Notes: a model not told the origin generated them from the letters alone. 64,000 nt of DNA from Solobacterium sp. (GCA_017432325.1 JAFRJJ010000033.1:46442-110441), one strand, 5' to 3'; counted from the stretch's first letter, positions 42,411-51,213 are shown. Program-made: numbers and translations.

Positions 42411-44174
42411 TTACTTCAGGATATTGAAGCGTACTCTAGGTGTGTAGCTTGTGTGCAGGAGTTCTTCTGCAAGCTCACTGCCAGGTTCTCCAAGATAGTT
42501 ATTGTAGAGATCCTGGATCTGAGGGTTATCGGAAGATACACGCAGCTCTTTGATCTGATCTTCATCATAGAGCGCCTTCATACGAAGTTTCTTGTAATCA
42601 TATCCGATCTTGCCATTCTTGATCTTGCTGGATACGATCGGCTGACCGCCGCCGTTGATGCAGCCGCCGGGGCAGCCCATGATCTCGATGAATGTGTACT
42701 TGGATGTTCCGGCTTTGACTTCTTCCAGAAGAGGCTTTGCACAAGACATACTGGAAGCGATCGCGATCCAGAGCTTTGTACCGTTGAGATCGACCTCAGC
42801 TTCTTTAACACCGGCCATACCACGGCATACTTCGAAGTCTACAGGTTCAAGCTTCTTGCCTTCCAGCTTCTGCTTGACTGTTCTCAGAGCAGCTTCCATA
42901 ACACCGCCGGAAGCGCCGAAGATAACGCCGGCACCAGTATAGTCACCAAGCAGTGAAGGATCGAATTCTTCATCAGGAAGTTCTGTGAAGTCGATGCCAT
43001 AGAGTTTGATCAGACGTGCAAGTTCCCTTGTTGTCAGAACTGCGTCTACGTCAACATAATCCGTTGTCTTGCACTCAGGTCTGACAATCTCAGCCTTCTT
43101 AGCGATGCAAGGCATAATGGATACAACATAGATATCCTTCGGATTGATATTCATATGTTCAGCCCAGTAAGACTTAACAACAGCACCGAACATCATATGC
43201 GGGCTCTTTGCAGAGGAAAGATGAGGAAGCAGTTCCGGATACTCGAATTCGATGTAACGGATCCAGCCCGGTGAGCAGGATGTGAACATCGGAAGTGTTC
43301 CGCCGTGTGTCAGTCTTTCAAGGAGTTCGTTTCCTTCTTCCATGATCGTCAGGTCAGCAGCGAAGTTTGTATCATAAACACGGTCGAATCCGCATCTTCT
43401 CAGTGCAGCGACCATCTTGCCTGTTACACGGCTGCCGATCGGCATGCCGAATTCTTCACCGAGCGCAGCTCTGACAGCAGGAGCGGTCTGAACAACGACG
43501 ACCTTATTCGGGTCATTCAGAGCTTTGACAACATCGTTGACCGCTTCTTTTTCAGTAAGAGCGCCTACAGGGCAGTTGATGACGCACTGTCCGCACTGCA
43601 TGCAGTTGACATCATTGAAGCTGACATTGTAGATCGGAGCAACGATCGTCTGGAATCCGCGGTTTTCAAGGCCGAGGATACCGAGTCCCTGGACCTTTTT
43701 GCATGTTTCAACGCAGCGTCCGCAGAGAACACACTTGGATGTATCTCTGACGATACCTGTACTGAAATCATCAAATGATGCAGGTGTATGTTCACCTTCG
43801 AACTTGTTCTCACGGATGTTAAGTTCTTCGCACAGTTTCTGCAGTTCGCAGTTCTGGTTGCGCTTGCAGGACAGGCAGTTTTTGTTGTGGTTGGACATGA
43901 TCAGTTCAACAGTATTGCGGCGTCCCTTAAGAGCGCGTTCACTGTTTGTGAACACTTCCATACCTTCACTGACCGGTGTTGTGCAGGCAGAGAGCAGTGC
44001 TCTGCCGTTCTTTACTTCAACCAGGCATACACGGCATGCGCCTGATTTGTTAATGTCTTTGAGATAGCAGAGTGTAGGAATATGAATTCCGGCACGCTGC
44101 GCAGCCTGCAGAACAGTATCACCCTTCTCTGCAGTTACATTGATATTGTTAATCTTCAAATGTACTTCTGTCAT
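42411..44174 (-). CDS. hydA: [FeFe]-hydrogenase catalytic subunit HydA
   Basis: A 587-aa subunit that makes or oxidises H2. In order: an N-terminal [2Fe-2S] domain (LCYLKDINKSGACRVCLVEV), a His-ligated [4Fe-4S] (HNKNCLSCKRNQNC), two [4Fe-4S] clusters (CVLCGRCVETC and CMQCGQCVINCP), then the H-cluster domain with L1 FTSCSPGW, L2 MPCIAKKAE and L3 MGCPGGCINGGGQP. L1 has Ser where many enzymes have a second Cys. The extra C-terminal [2Fe-2S] domain of Thermotoga HydA is absent. With HydB and HydC it should form an NAD(H)-linked, possibly ferredoxin-bifurcating enzyme. No hydEFG maturase genes are in the window. Confidence 0.95.
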   Translation of the reverse strand: MTEVHLKINNINVTAEKGDTVLQAAQRAGIHIPTLCYLKDINKSGACRVCLVEVKNGRALLSACTTPVSEGMEVFTNSERALKGRRNTVELIMSNHNKNCLSCKRNQNCELQKLCEELNIRENKFEGEHTPASFDDFSTGIVRDTSKCVLCGRCVETCKKVQGLGILGLENRGFQTIVAPIYNVSFNDVNCMQCGQCVINCPVGALTEKEAVNDVVKALNDPNKVVVVQTAPAVRAALGEEFGMPIGSRVTGKMVAALRRCGFDRVYDTNFAADLTIMEEGNELLERLTHGGTLPMFTSCSPGWIRYIEFEYPELLPHLSSAKSPHMMFGAVVKSYWAEHMNINPKDIYVVSIMPCIAKKAEIVRPECKTTDYVDVDAVLTTRELARLIKLYGIDFTELPDEEFDPSLLGDYTGAGVIFGASGGVMEAALRTVKQKLEGKKLEPVDFEVCRGMAGVKEAEVDLNGTKLWIAIASSMSCAKPLLEEVKAGTSKYTFIEIMGCPGGCINGGGQPIVSSKIKNGKIGYDYKKLRMKALYDEDQIKELRVSSDNPQIQDLYNNYLGEPGSELAEELLHTSYTPRVRFNILK

Positions 44175-44192
44175 GTTGTCGTGCCCCTTCCT

Positions 44193-45989
44193 TTAACCTC
44201 TAATAACTGCACCGAACCGGCATGCATTCATACAGCTGCCGCACTTGATGCACTTGGATTCGTCGATGACGTAAGGCTCTTTGCCAGGTACGCCTGTAAT
44301 TGCTCCTACAGGGCACTGTCTAGCGCACATCGAGCACTTACGGCACTTGTCAGGATCGATCTTGTATGTGAGCAGATCCTTACATACGCCTGCAGGACAT
44401 TTCTTATCAACGATATGTGCAACGTATTCATCACGGAAATGATGCAGTGTTGAAAGGATCGGGTTCGCTGCTGTCTGACCAAGTCCGCACAGAGCGGTAT
44501 CTTTGATCTCATAGCAGAGCTGTTCCATTTCATCCAGCATTTCCAATGTGCCTTCACCCTTGGTGATCTTTGTCAGCATTTCAAGCAGACGCTTTGTACC
44601 GACACGGCACGGTGTGCACTTGCCGCATGATTCATCGACGATGAATTCCATGTAGAAGCGTGCAACGTCGACCATACAGTTGTCTTCATCTAGAACGATC
44701 ATACCGCCGGAACCCATCATGGAACCTGCTGCGATCAGTGTATCGTAGTCGATCGGTGTATCGAGTTCTCTTTCTGTCAGACAGCCGCCGCTCGGACCGC
44801 CGGTCTGTACAGCTTTGAATGATTTATTGTTCGGGCAGCCGCCGCCGATCTCATAAATGATCTCACGCAGTGTGGTACCCATCGGGATCTCGACCAGACC
44901 TGTATTCTTGATCTTTCCGCCGAGTGCGAATACTTTCGTACCCTTGGATTTTTCTGTACCGATGGATGAATACCATTCAGCACCGTTCAGAAGGATCTGC
45001 GGAACGTTTGCAAGTGTTTCAACATTGTTGATGCTGGTAGGCTTGCCCCATACACCGGATACTGCAGGGAACGGCGGTTTCGGATTCGGCATACCGCGCT
45101 TGCCTTCGATAGATGCGATCAGAGCTGTTTCTTCACCGCATACGAATGCACCGGCACCCAGTCTGATCTCGATATCGAAATCAAATCCTGAACCGAAGAT
45201 GTTCTTGCCGAGAAGTCCGAGTTCTTTTGCCTGCTTGATCGCAACCTTCAGTCTGTGGACAGCGATCGGATATTCAGCACGGATATAGATATAACCGAGG
45301 TGTGCACCTACAGCATAAGCCATGATGGCCATACCTTCGATGATCGCATTCGGGTCGCCTTCCAGAATGGAACGGTCCATGAATGCACCAGGGTCGCCTT
45401 CGTCAGCGTTGCAGATGACATATTTCTCATCACCGGGCTGGTCTTTTTCGAACTGCCATTTAACACCGGTCGGGAAGCCTGCGCCGCCGCGTCCTCTCAG
45501 ACCGGATTTTTTCATTTCATCGATTACTTCCTGAGGCGTCATTTCAGTCAGTACTTTACCAAGAGCGGAATAACCGTCCATCGCGATATATTCGGAAATG
45601 TCTTCCGGATTGATCTTGCCGCAGTTTCTCAGAGCGATACGCTGCTGTTTCTCATAGAACTTGATCTTGTCGATATCGACGATCTTTTCACCTGTCTTCA
45701 GATCTTCGTCACTGAGTTCGAGATCCTTGACGACACGGCCTTTATAGATGTGCTCAGCGACGATACGCTCAGCATCTTCAGGCTTTACATGGCTGTAGAA
45801 GATCTTATCAGGATAAACAGCTACGATCGGACCTTTCTGGCAGAGACCGAAGCATCCGGTCTTGACTACCTTGACTTCGTTTTCAAGTCCGTACTTCTTT
45901 AACGCTTCTTCAAAATTTTCAACGATCTGCGCCGAGTTGCTGGCACTGCAGCCTGTACCGGCACAGGTTAATATGTTCATGCGATACAT
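44193..45989 (-). CDS. hydB: NuoF-like hydrogenase diaphorase subunit HydB
   Basis: A 598-aa flavoprotein subunit. It has an N-terminal thioredoxin-like [2Fe-2S] domain (CAGTGCSAS and TGCFGLCQKGP), the NuoF core with the FMN/NADH motifs RGRGGAGFPTG and NADEGDPGAFMDR, and GAYVCGEET-type GAFVCGEETALI. A [4Fe-4S] site follows (ESCGKCTPCRVG), and two C-terminal [4Fe-4S] ferredoxin motifs (CRKCSMCARQCP, CIKCGSCMNAC). It oxidises or reduces NAD(H) and passes electrons to HydA. This architecture is that of bifurcating HydB. SD GGGAGG is eight bases from the ATG. Confidence 0.95.
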   Translation of the reverse strand: MYRMNILTCAGTGCSASNSAQIVENFEEALKKYGLENEVKVVKTGCFGLCQKGPIVAVYPDKIFYSHVKPEDAERIVAEHIYKGRVVKDLELSDEDLKTGEKIVDIDKIKFYEKQQRIALRNCGKINPEDISEYIAMDGYSALGKVLTEMTPQEVIDEMKKSGLRGRGGAGFPTGVKWQFEKDQPGDEKYVICNADEGDPGAFMDRSILEGDPNAIIEGMAIMAYAVGAHLGYIYIRAEYPIAVHRLKVAIKQAKELGLLGKNIFGSGFDFDIEIRLGAGAFVCGEETALIASIEGKRGMPNPKPPFPAVSGVWGKPTSINNVETLANVPQILLNGAEWYSSIGTEKSKGTKVFALGGKIKNTGLVEIPMGTTLREIIYEIGGGCPNNKSFKAVQTGGPSGGCLTERELDTPIDYDTLIAAGSMMGSGGMIVLDEDNCMVDVARFYMEFIVDESCGKCTPCRVGTKRLLEMLTKITKGEGTLEMLDEMEQLCYEIKDTALCGLGQTAANPILSTLHHFRDEYVAHIVDKKCPAGVCKDLLTYKIDPDKCRKCSMCARQCPVGAITGVPGKEPYVIDESKCIKCGSCMNACRFGAVIRG

Positions 45990-45992
45990 GAA

Positions 45993-46364
45993 TTATGCCT
46001 CCCTTTTAGCAGCATCTACGGTGTATTCGTCAACGATCTGACCTTTTCCGATGTGCTCAGCTAAAATCTTGTCGGCCTTTTCAGGTGTGACATGAACGTA
46101 AGTCGTATGAGATCCGTCCTTCCCGTAAACCTCAACGATCGGTTCATAAACACACATACCGATGCATCCTGTCTGGGTAACAACACAGTTATAGTCTTTA
46201 TCTGCTGTCTCTTCGACAAGACGATTCAGCACCGGACGCGCACCGGCAGCGATTCCGCATGTTGCCATACCGACAACGACTCTGTAATCTTTTCCGCCTT
46301 CACGCATCTCGACTTTTTTAAGTGCTTCTTCACGCATTCTTTTCAGATCTTCCAGGCTCTTCAT
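45993..46364 (-). CDS. thioredoxin-like [2Fe-2S] ferredoxin of the hydrogenase operon
   Basis: A 123-aa protein resembling the N-terminal domain of HydB. Cluster Cys lie in MATCGIAAGARP and QTGCIGMCVYEPIVEV, and the tail KADKILAEHI is shared with that domain. It is commonly encoded between the HATPase gene and hydB in Clostridia. It probably relays electrons to HydB or to the regulatory proteins. It begins within the stop of the HATPase gene (ATGA) and has SD AAGGAGG. Confidence 0.85.
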   Translation of the reverse strand: MKSLEDLKRMREEALKKVEMREGGKDYRVVVGMATCGIAAGARPVLNRLVEETADKDYNCVVTQTGCIGMCVYEPIVEVYGKDGSHTTYVHVTPEKADKILAEHIGKGQIVDEYTVDAAKREA

Positions 46365-46915
46365 TGTAAGTCCTCCTTCACATGTTCAATCCCTTCATTA
46401 ATATAATCCTTCACCCACAGAAGTATTTCCGGCTCAAGCAGACTGACGCCGTCCAGCATGGCTTTTACTTCGTCTGACTGAAAGATAAAATCTGATTTGT
46501 CATTTGAATATTTCAGAACATAGCTGATATTTTCATCAGCCTGTATGCAGTACATCATCATTTCACCGATATTCCCCAGGGGCGGTGTATCGATCCAGTC
46601 TCTCTGGAGTTCGGCTGTGATGAGGGTACCCGTGCCGGGCCGGCTGTTGATCTCAAAGCGGCCGTTGCACATATCTGTGAGTCCTTTGAAGAAAGCGACT
46701 CCCATACCCACTTTTCTCGTTTTTCTTGTAGTTGTGAACGGATCCGTGACTTTTGCGACAAACTCTTCCGTCATGCCTTTTCCATCATCTTCCAGATGTA
46801 CCTGGATCAGGTTTTCCTTTTCGGATTCCGTTATTGTCAGATAGATGTGCGATGCGCCTGCGTGAATACTGTTCATCAGCAGTTCGAGGATCTGCATCGC
46901 AAGGTCTTCCATCAT
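46361..46915 (-). CDS. GHKL ATPase-domain protein (histidine-kinase-like fold), no kinase core
   Basis: A 184-aa protein. The ATP-binding Bergerat fold is clear: N-box ELLMNSIHAGA near residues 11-21 and G1 box VHLEDDGKGMTEEFVAKVTDPF (about 55-75). There are also RKVGMGVAFFKG and a GTGTLITAEL strand. There is no HisKA domain or sensor. The last 80 residues are a separate region (MMMYCIQADENISYVLKYSND). It is coupled to its neighbours by four-base overlaps on both sides. It probably senses nucleotide or redox state for the hydrogenase (inference). Confidence 0.82.
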   Translation of the reverse strand: MMEDLAMQILELLMNSIHAGASHIYLTITESEKENLIQVHLEDDGKGMTEEFVAKVTDPFTTTRKTRKVGMGVAFFKGLTDMCNGRFEINSRPGTGTLITAELQRDWIDTPPLGNIGEMMMYCIQADENISYVLKYSNDKSDFIFQSDEVKAMLDGVSLLEPEILLWVKDYINEGIEHVKEDLQ

Positions 46916-47613
46916 TGCAAATCACCCCACAGTCTTGCAACCGTATCTTCGGAAATCTCGTTGACGGCTTCTGATATGTCGATTAGAGTGTGTGCATCTG
47001 AATCGATCAGCCATTCCGTTTCATTTTCTTTGATCCACGGATTGCGTGCAAGTACTTCTTTGATCTGTTCCGGACGTTTGATCTCAAGTCCGTCATACGG
47101 AAGATCCGGCGGAATGAATCCAAGCTGAGTCGTTACGGAGTTCTTCCGGTCTACGACATGCGCGAGGATCGCCTTGCCGCCTGTCCGGTGTATCTCTTCA
47201 ACACATTCATCCAGTGTTGCGGTCAGAGATACGATCAGAAGCTGCGGTTCTTTACCGATGATCTCATCATTTGCGTTCATGATCAGCTGGTTGCCGAAAT
47301 AATTCTCATCATTCGGTATTCCCGGCATATGCGCATCGATCCATGGCTGCAGTGACATAGCTGCTTCCAGCCTTCTGTACAGTGCAAGCACATGAACTTC
47401 CTCACTGCTTTCCAGTTCTGCTCCGAATAACATGCCGATCCCGATATTGCGGGCAGCTTCTGCTGCAGCGGGCAGCTGCTTCGTTGAGTTGTGATCCGTC
47501 ACTGCGATCAGATCCAGCCCTTTGATCAGTGCCATATTGCATATGTTGTTCGGAGTCATTTCGTTTTCAGCACAGGGTGACAGACAGCTGTGCATATGCA
47601 GATCATAGAACAT
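46912..47613 (-). CDS. PHP-domain metal-dependent phosphoesterase
   Basis: A 233-aa protein with all PHP motifs: DLHMHSCLSPC at residue 4 on, AVTDHNSTKQ, GAELESSEEVHVLALY, KAILAHVVDRKN and a final IDSDAHTLIDIS. A di- or tri-metal phosphoesterase or nucleotide hydrolase acting in the cytosol is expected. Its place inside a hydrogenase operon suggests hydrolysis of a signalling or damaged nucleotide, but the substrate is unknown. The start shares one base with the stop of the DRTGG gene (TGATG). Confidence 0.88.
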   Translation of the reverse strand: MFYDLHMHSCLSPCAENEMTPNNICNMALIKGLDLIAVTDHNSTKQLPAAAEAARNIGIGMLFGAELESSEEVHVLALYRRLEAAMSLQPWIDAHMPGIPNDENYFGNQLIMNANDEIIGKEPQLLIVSLTATLDECVEEIHRTGGKAILAHVVDRKNSVTTQLGFIPPDLPYDGLEIKRPEQIKEVLARNPWIKENETEWLIDSDAHTLIDISEAVNEISEDTVARLWGDLQ

Positions 47614-47945
47614 CAGACACCCAGCTCGATCAGTTTTCTTGCTGTTTCGAATACAGGCAGATCACTCTCTATCAGAACAAGATCTTCATCTTCTGCCCGG
47701 GAGATCACATTCTCAGGGAATTGAGCCCCTTCAGCAAGTATCACACAGGAGAATTCTCTAAGCACGGCTACGGCGATGACATTGATATGACTTTGTACTG
47801 TGATCCATGCCTGATCCGGCTGGCCTTTGCCCATGACCCAGCTCAGCAGGTCACTGCAATATGCGCCTTTGATCTCCTTCGTGACATCAGCATCTTTTGT
47901 GACAGGCTTCCAACCTGTCTGTTCAATCAGCTGTTGAATTGTCAT
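47613..47945 (-). CDS. DRTGG-domain protein 1
   Basis: A 110-aa protein similar to the DRTGG domain found next to CBS domains and in phosphotransacetylases. Visible are YCSDLLSWVMGKGQPDQAWITVQSHINVIAVAVL and CVILAEGAQFPENVI, then ESDLPVFETARKLIELGV. By family these are ligand-binding, probably nucleotide-sensing, domains. I start at 47945 after AAAGGAGG; the longer frame lies within the upstream gene. A second copy is encoded at 49547-49906. Confidence 0.78.
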   Translation of the reverse strand: MTIQQLIEQTGWKPVTKDADVTKEIKGAYCSDLLSWVMGKGQPDQAWITVQSHINVIAVAVLREFSCVILAEGAQFPENVISRAEDEDLVLIESDLPVFETARKLIELGV

Positions 47946-49125
47946 CGGATCCTCCTTTGATAGCCGCGAGTACACGGCAATCACTTACGTTTTTCCTGCC
48001 TTTTGCGATCTCCTCAGCCATGATCCTGCATGTCTGCATTCCGCAGGCACTGCAGTCATAACCGGGAAGATGTTCCAGCACTTCGTTTACACGGTTGAAA
48101 TACTGCATTTTTTCTTTGAACGAGCGTCCGTCTTTCCGCTCATTGATCACTGTACCGTACAGATCTTCCAGAGGCAGGTCTGTTACAGGCAGTCTGCGTT
48201 TGCCGGTCAGTTCATCAATGTTGTTGCGGTTCAGATAGCTGTTGCCCCAGAGCAGATGTCCGCCGATGCATCCATTGAAGCAAGGGAACAGATACAGCAG
48301 TTTGAATGTATCCAGAAGTCCGAATTCCTCCATATTCAGGATACTGTTGATCTTGTCATATCCGTCTGCGATCAGGTAATCCGGACGCTGCATCATAACA
48401 GCCGGATTGCATGACTGCAGACCTTCCCTGCAGAGCGTAACATCGAGATTCCCCTTTTTCATGTTCTTTTTGATCTTGGGGAATATATCGACCAGAGCGA
48501 CAGCGTGATCTGTTTCATAATGCTGTCCGCCGTACGGGTATTTCGCAAGTGTCAGTTTTGACTCACACTCACAGAACAGGAATATTCCGATCTTATCCCC
48601 GTTCGGACGCTTTCTGATCTGTCTGGCCATGATCTCGCTGGGATAATTCAGCGGGATCATGTGTTCCATCAGCATCGGATATGTCGTTTCAACCAGACGG
48701 TTGACGACCGGACAGAATGAGGCAATTCCGCCTCCCTCTTCCATTTCCGATGCGATCCGCCATGTTTCTTCCATCAGCTGGCCTTCCAGCGGTGAAAGAT
48801 CTATGACTTCATCAAATCCAAGTGATTTGATCGCGTAAAACATTTCTTCTGCTTCTTCAATGCTCGCGCAGCTGCTGCTGAGTGAACTTGGAAGCATACA
48901 TACGGTATAGTCGTAGCTTGCAATATCATCTAACGTACTGCCCTGGGCGATGAGTCCCCTGCTGTGGCATGCTCTGATACATTGCCCGCAGTTGATGCAG
49001 CGCTCCTGGTTGACATGGATCCGGCTCTTTTCCATAGTCAGCGCAGATGTCGGACAGGCTTTCACACATTTCAGGCACTTGACGCACCTGGATAATGTAT
49101 ACGTTACAGCAGATTTCCTGTTCAT
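47923..49125 (-). CDS. sensory-type [FeFe]-hydrogenase-like protein
   Basis: A 400-aa protein. Two N-terminal [4Fe-4S] motifs (CVKCLKCVKACP and CINCGQCIRACH) precede a diverged H-cluster domain: ASFCPVVNRLV for L1, LFCECESKL for L2 and FPCFNGCIGGHLLWG for L3. All four cluster Cys seem kept, but the proton-relay Cys of L1 is Phe and the L2 Met-Pro and Lys-Lys are lost. The C-terminus carries a pfam04060-like Fe-S motif (DCSACGMQTCRIMAEEI). It is therefore unlikely to be a fast catalyst and fits an H2 or redox sensor. It overlaps neighbours on both sides. Confidence 0.82.
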   Translation of the reverse strand: MNRKSAVTYTLSRCVKCLKCVKACPTSALTMEKSRIHVNQERCINCGQCIRACHSRGLIAQGSTLDDIASYDYTVCMLPSSLSSSCASIEEAEEMFYAIKSLGFDEVIDLSPLEGQLMEETWRIASEMEEGGGIASFCPVVNRLVETTYPMLMEHMIPLNYPSEIMARQIRKRPNGDKIGIFLFCECESKLTLAKYPYGGQHYETDHAVALVDIFPKIKKNMKKGNLDVTLCREGLQSCNPAVMMQRPDYLIADGYDKINSILNMEEFGLLDTFKLLYLFPCFNGCIGGHLLWGNSYLNRNNIDELTGKRRLPVTDLPLEDLYGTVINERKDGRSFKEKMQYFNRVNEVLEHLPGYDCSACGMQTCRIMAEEIAKGRKNVSDCRVLAAIKGGSDDNSTAD

Positions 49126-49550
49126 TCTTCTACCCTGAATGTCAGAAAGATGCTTGTACCGGCCGGAGATGATTCAATTGTGAATTCATCTGATACACGC
49201 TTGATGTTCGGAAGGCCCATGCCCGCTCCGAATCCGAGTTCTCTCGCCTTTTTGCTGGCAGTAGACCACCCCGGAGTCATTGCTTTTTCAAGATCCGGTA
49301 TGCCGGGTCCGCAATCCTGGAAGATCAGATGTATCATGCCGTCTTCTGTTACATCCAGATATACTACGCCGCCCCAGGCATGGATGATCATATTGATCTC
49401 TGCCTCATAGGCTGCTACTGCGATCCGACGCATGACTTTCGGATCAACTCCAACCTGTTTCAGTGTGGATTTGATCTGGCTTGATGCCATACCGGCATTT
49501 GCATAATCGTCACGCTCAACGTGGAATTCCTTCTGAAGAATCTTGTTCAT
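49122..49550 (-). CDS. RsbW/anti-sigma-like GHKL ATPase
   Basis: A 142-aa protein of the serine-kinase/anti-sigma type. The N-box is AVAAYEAEINMIIHAWGG, the G1 box FQDCGPGIPDLEKAM, and the G2-like loop ELGFGAGMGLPNIKRVSDEF. In the family such domains phosphorylate anti-anti-sigma factors or bind partners under ATP control. No STAS partner or sigma gene lies nearby. ATG 49550 overlaps the stop of the DRTGG gene (ATGA). Confidence 0.84.
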   Translation of the reverse strand: MNKILQKEFHVERDDYANAGMASSQIKSTLKQVGVDPKVMRRIAVAAYEAEINMIIHAWGGVVYLDVTEDGMIHLIFQDCGPGIPDLEKAMTPGWSTASKKARELGFGAGMGLPNIKRVSDEFTIESSPAGTSIFLTFRVEE

Positions 49551-49906
49551 GATATTGAACCTAAACCCTGTCCATACAGGATACCGCATGTTTCATACAT
49601 CGTGTATGTTGTGGTAAACAGGTTGATATCCATACTCTGAGCCATCATCAGATCAGCGCCAGCCAGTTTTTTTCCGCGGACAAACAGTACTGTTTCAAGA
49701 TCCAGCATTTCCGCAGTGCGCAATACCTGGGCATTGCACAGACCGGTGATCAGAATCGTGTGCTCAAACTCATCCTGAATCAATGCCAATGCGTCTGACA
49801 TCAGGTCACTGGCGAACGCAGCTTTATAATCTTTTGTCAGACGTTCTTCATTACTGACCACCAGGGGTTCGGCATGTACTGCCCTGATGATGTCGCTGCA
49901 CAGCAT
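49547..49906 (-). CDS. DRTGG-domain protein 2
   Basis: A 119-aa protein with FASDLMSDALALIQDE in place of the DRTGG-like loop, LITGLCNAQVLRTAEMLDLETVLFVRGKKLAG, then a C-terminal TTTYTMYETCGILYGQGL. It is related to the protein at 47613-47945 but not closely. The pair may form a heterodimeric ligand sensor (inference). It lies two bases after hydC and overlaps the next gene. Confidence 0.78.
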   Translation of the reverse strand: MLCSDIIRAVHAEPLVVSNEERLTKDYKAAFASDLMSDALALIQDEFEHTILITGLCNAQVLRTAEMLDLETVLFVRGKKLAGADLMMAQSMDINLFTTTYTMYETCGILYGQGLGSIS

Positions 49907-49908
49907 GA

Positions 49909-50403
49909 TCAGGCCTGTCCTGTAACTTCAGTACTCTTAATCAGAGAGATCTCTTTTTCGAGCTTTGCAGGTGTGCAGCTGCCGATAACCTTGCCGTCAA
50001 TGACGACTACCGGAGCCAGTCCGCATGCGCCGAGACATCTTGTTGCGTCAAGAGAGAATAAACCGTCATCACTTGTTCCGTTGACCTTTGCACCTGTCAG
50101 TTCGATCGTACGATCGACCAGAGCCTGGCTTCCCTTAACATAGCAGGCTGTACCGAGGCATACGTTGACAACATGCTTTCCTTTGGGGTTTGTTGTGAAC
50201 TGGGCATAGAAATTGACAACGCCGAACACTTCGGCAGGACTGGTTCCCGTTGCTTCAGCAATCTTTGTCATTGCTTCAAACGGAATGTAACCAAAGAAGT
50301 CCTGTACTTCATGCAGCATGACAATGACAGGACCCGGCTCATCTTTATGAGCCGCGATGATCTCGTCCAGTTTCATGAGTGATGCTAAATTCAGTTTCTC
50401 CAT
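49909..50403 (-). CDS. hydC: NuoE-like hydrogenase subunit HydC
   Basis: A 164-aa [2Fe-2S] protein of the NuoE fold. The helical N-terminus has HEVQDFFGYIPFEAMTKIAEATG and GVVNFYAQF. Cluster ligands are CLGTACYVKGS and ATRCLGACGLAPVV. It completes the HydABC set for electron transfer with NAD(H). The start is 50403, 13 bases inside the permease gene, with SD AAGGAGG in that overlap. Confidence 0.94.
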   Translation of the reverse strand: MEKLNLASLMKLDEIIAAHKDEPGPVIVMLHEVQDFFGYIPFEAMTKIAEATGTSPAEVFGVVNFYAQFTTNPKGKHVVNVCLGTACYVKGSQALVDRTIELTGAKVNGTSDDGLFSLDATRCLGACGLAPVVVIDGKVIGSCTPAKLEKEISLIKSTEVTGQA

Positions 50404-51140
50404 CTTTGTTCCTCCTTCTTTCTGTATAAGATCAGCAGATCAAACAGCTGATCCAAAAGAATCGATATGATAATAATGACTGCCGTCCAGGCAATCAGTC
50501 TGTCGGTCTGAAGATACAGTCTGGCATAAGACATCTGTCTTCCGATGCCAACCTTGACCTGACCGATAACTTCAGCCATAACGCCGACTTTAAAGCCCAT
50601 GGAAGCGGCTGTTTTTCCGGTCGTCAGGATCTCAGTCAGGATCAGCGGCATCGTTCTGTATCTCAGTTTACCGAAGAACGATTCACGGTAGATCAGTCCG
50701 ACATCTTTCAGTGAAGCGTCCTCCTGATCCATCGCGTTGATAAAGCTGTTATAGAAAACAGGAAATAAAATCATAAAACTGACTGCAGAGACCGCTCCTT
50801 CCGAGCCAAGCCAGATGATCGCGATAATAATGTAGCTCGCGTTCGGGATCGTCTTGGTCAGAACATGGATCGGTGTGAAGATGGATCGCATCACGGGACT
50901 GTAGTCAGATAATATGCTGAATATCATGGCACAAACCATTGAGATCAGGAATCCCTTCGCAACCCGGAGCGTCGTCATCAGGACGGAAGTATACAGTACT
51001 TCGGATCTGAGCAGTCCGAGCAAATAACTTCCGACCTGCGCCGGATACGGAATCAGGATATCGTTCCCAACAGCAGCTGCCATCAGGTGCCACAGAAAGA
51101 TCAGTATGATGACTGTAATCAAGCCTGTTTTTCTTGCCAT
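50391..51140 (-). CDS. NitT/TauT-type ABC transporter permease, first gene of the hyd operon
   Basis: A 249-aa membrane protein with six hydrophobic segments. A degenerate EAA-type loop is seen (DVGLIYRESFFGKLRYRTMPLILTEIL, about residues 145-172). It resembles SsuC/TauC permeases. Its 3' end carries the SD and start of hydC, so it is translationally tied to the hydrogenase genes. A matching solute-binding lipoprotein is encoded just upstream, but no ATPase gene is present. An extended -10 promoter precedes it. Confidence 0.85.
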   Translation of the reverse strand: MARKTGLITVIILIFLWHLMAAAVGNDILIPYPAQVGSYLLGLLRSEVLYTSVLMTTLRVAKGFLISMVCAMIFSILSDYSPVMRSIFTPIHVLTKTIPNASYIIIAIIWLGSEGAVSAVSFMILFPVFYNSFINAMDQEDASLKDVGLIYRESFFGKLRYRTMPLILTEILTTGKTAASMGFKVGVMAEVIGQVKVGIGRQMSYARLYLQTDRLIAWTAVIIIISILLDQLFDLLILYRKKEEQRWRN

Positions 51141-51164
51141 ACAACCCCTCTGCTACACGCTGAC

Positions 51165-51173
51165 ATTATACCA
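51165..51173 (-). promoter_or_regulatory. extended -10 promoter of the hydrogenase operon
   Basis: On the minus strand TGGTATAAT (TG at 51173-51172, TATAAT at 51170-51165), about 25 bases before the start codon. The -35 region (GAACGA) is weak, so activation or reliance on the extended -10 is likely. Confidence 0.65.
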
Positions 51174-51213
51174 TGTTAAATGCAAGTTCGTTCTTGTTCA
51201 ACATGATATTTCG

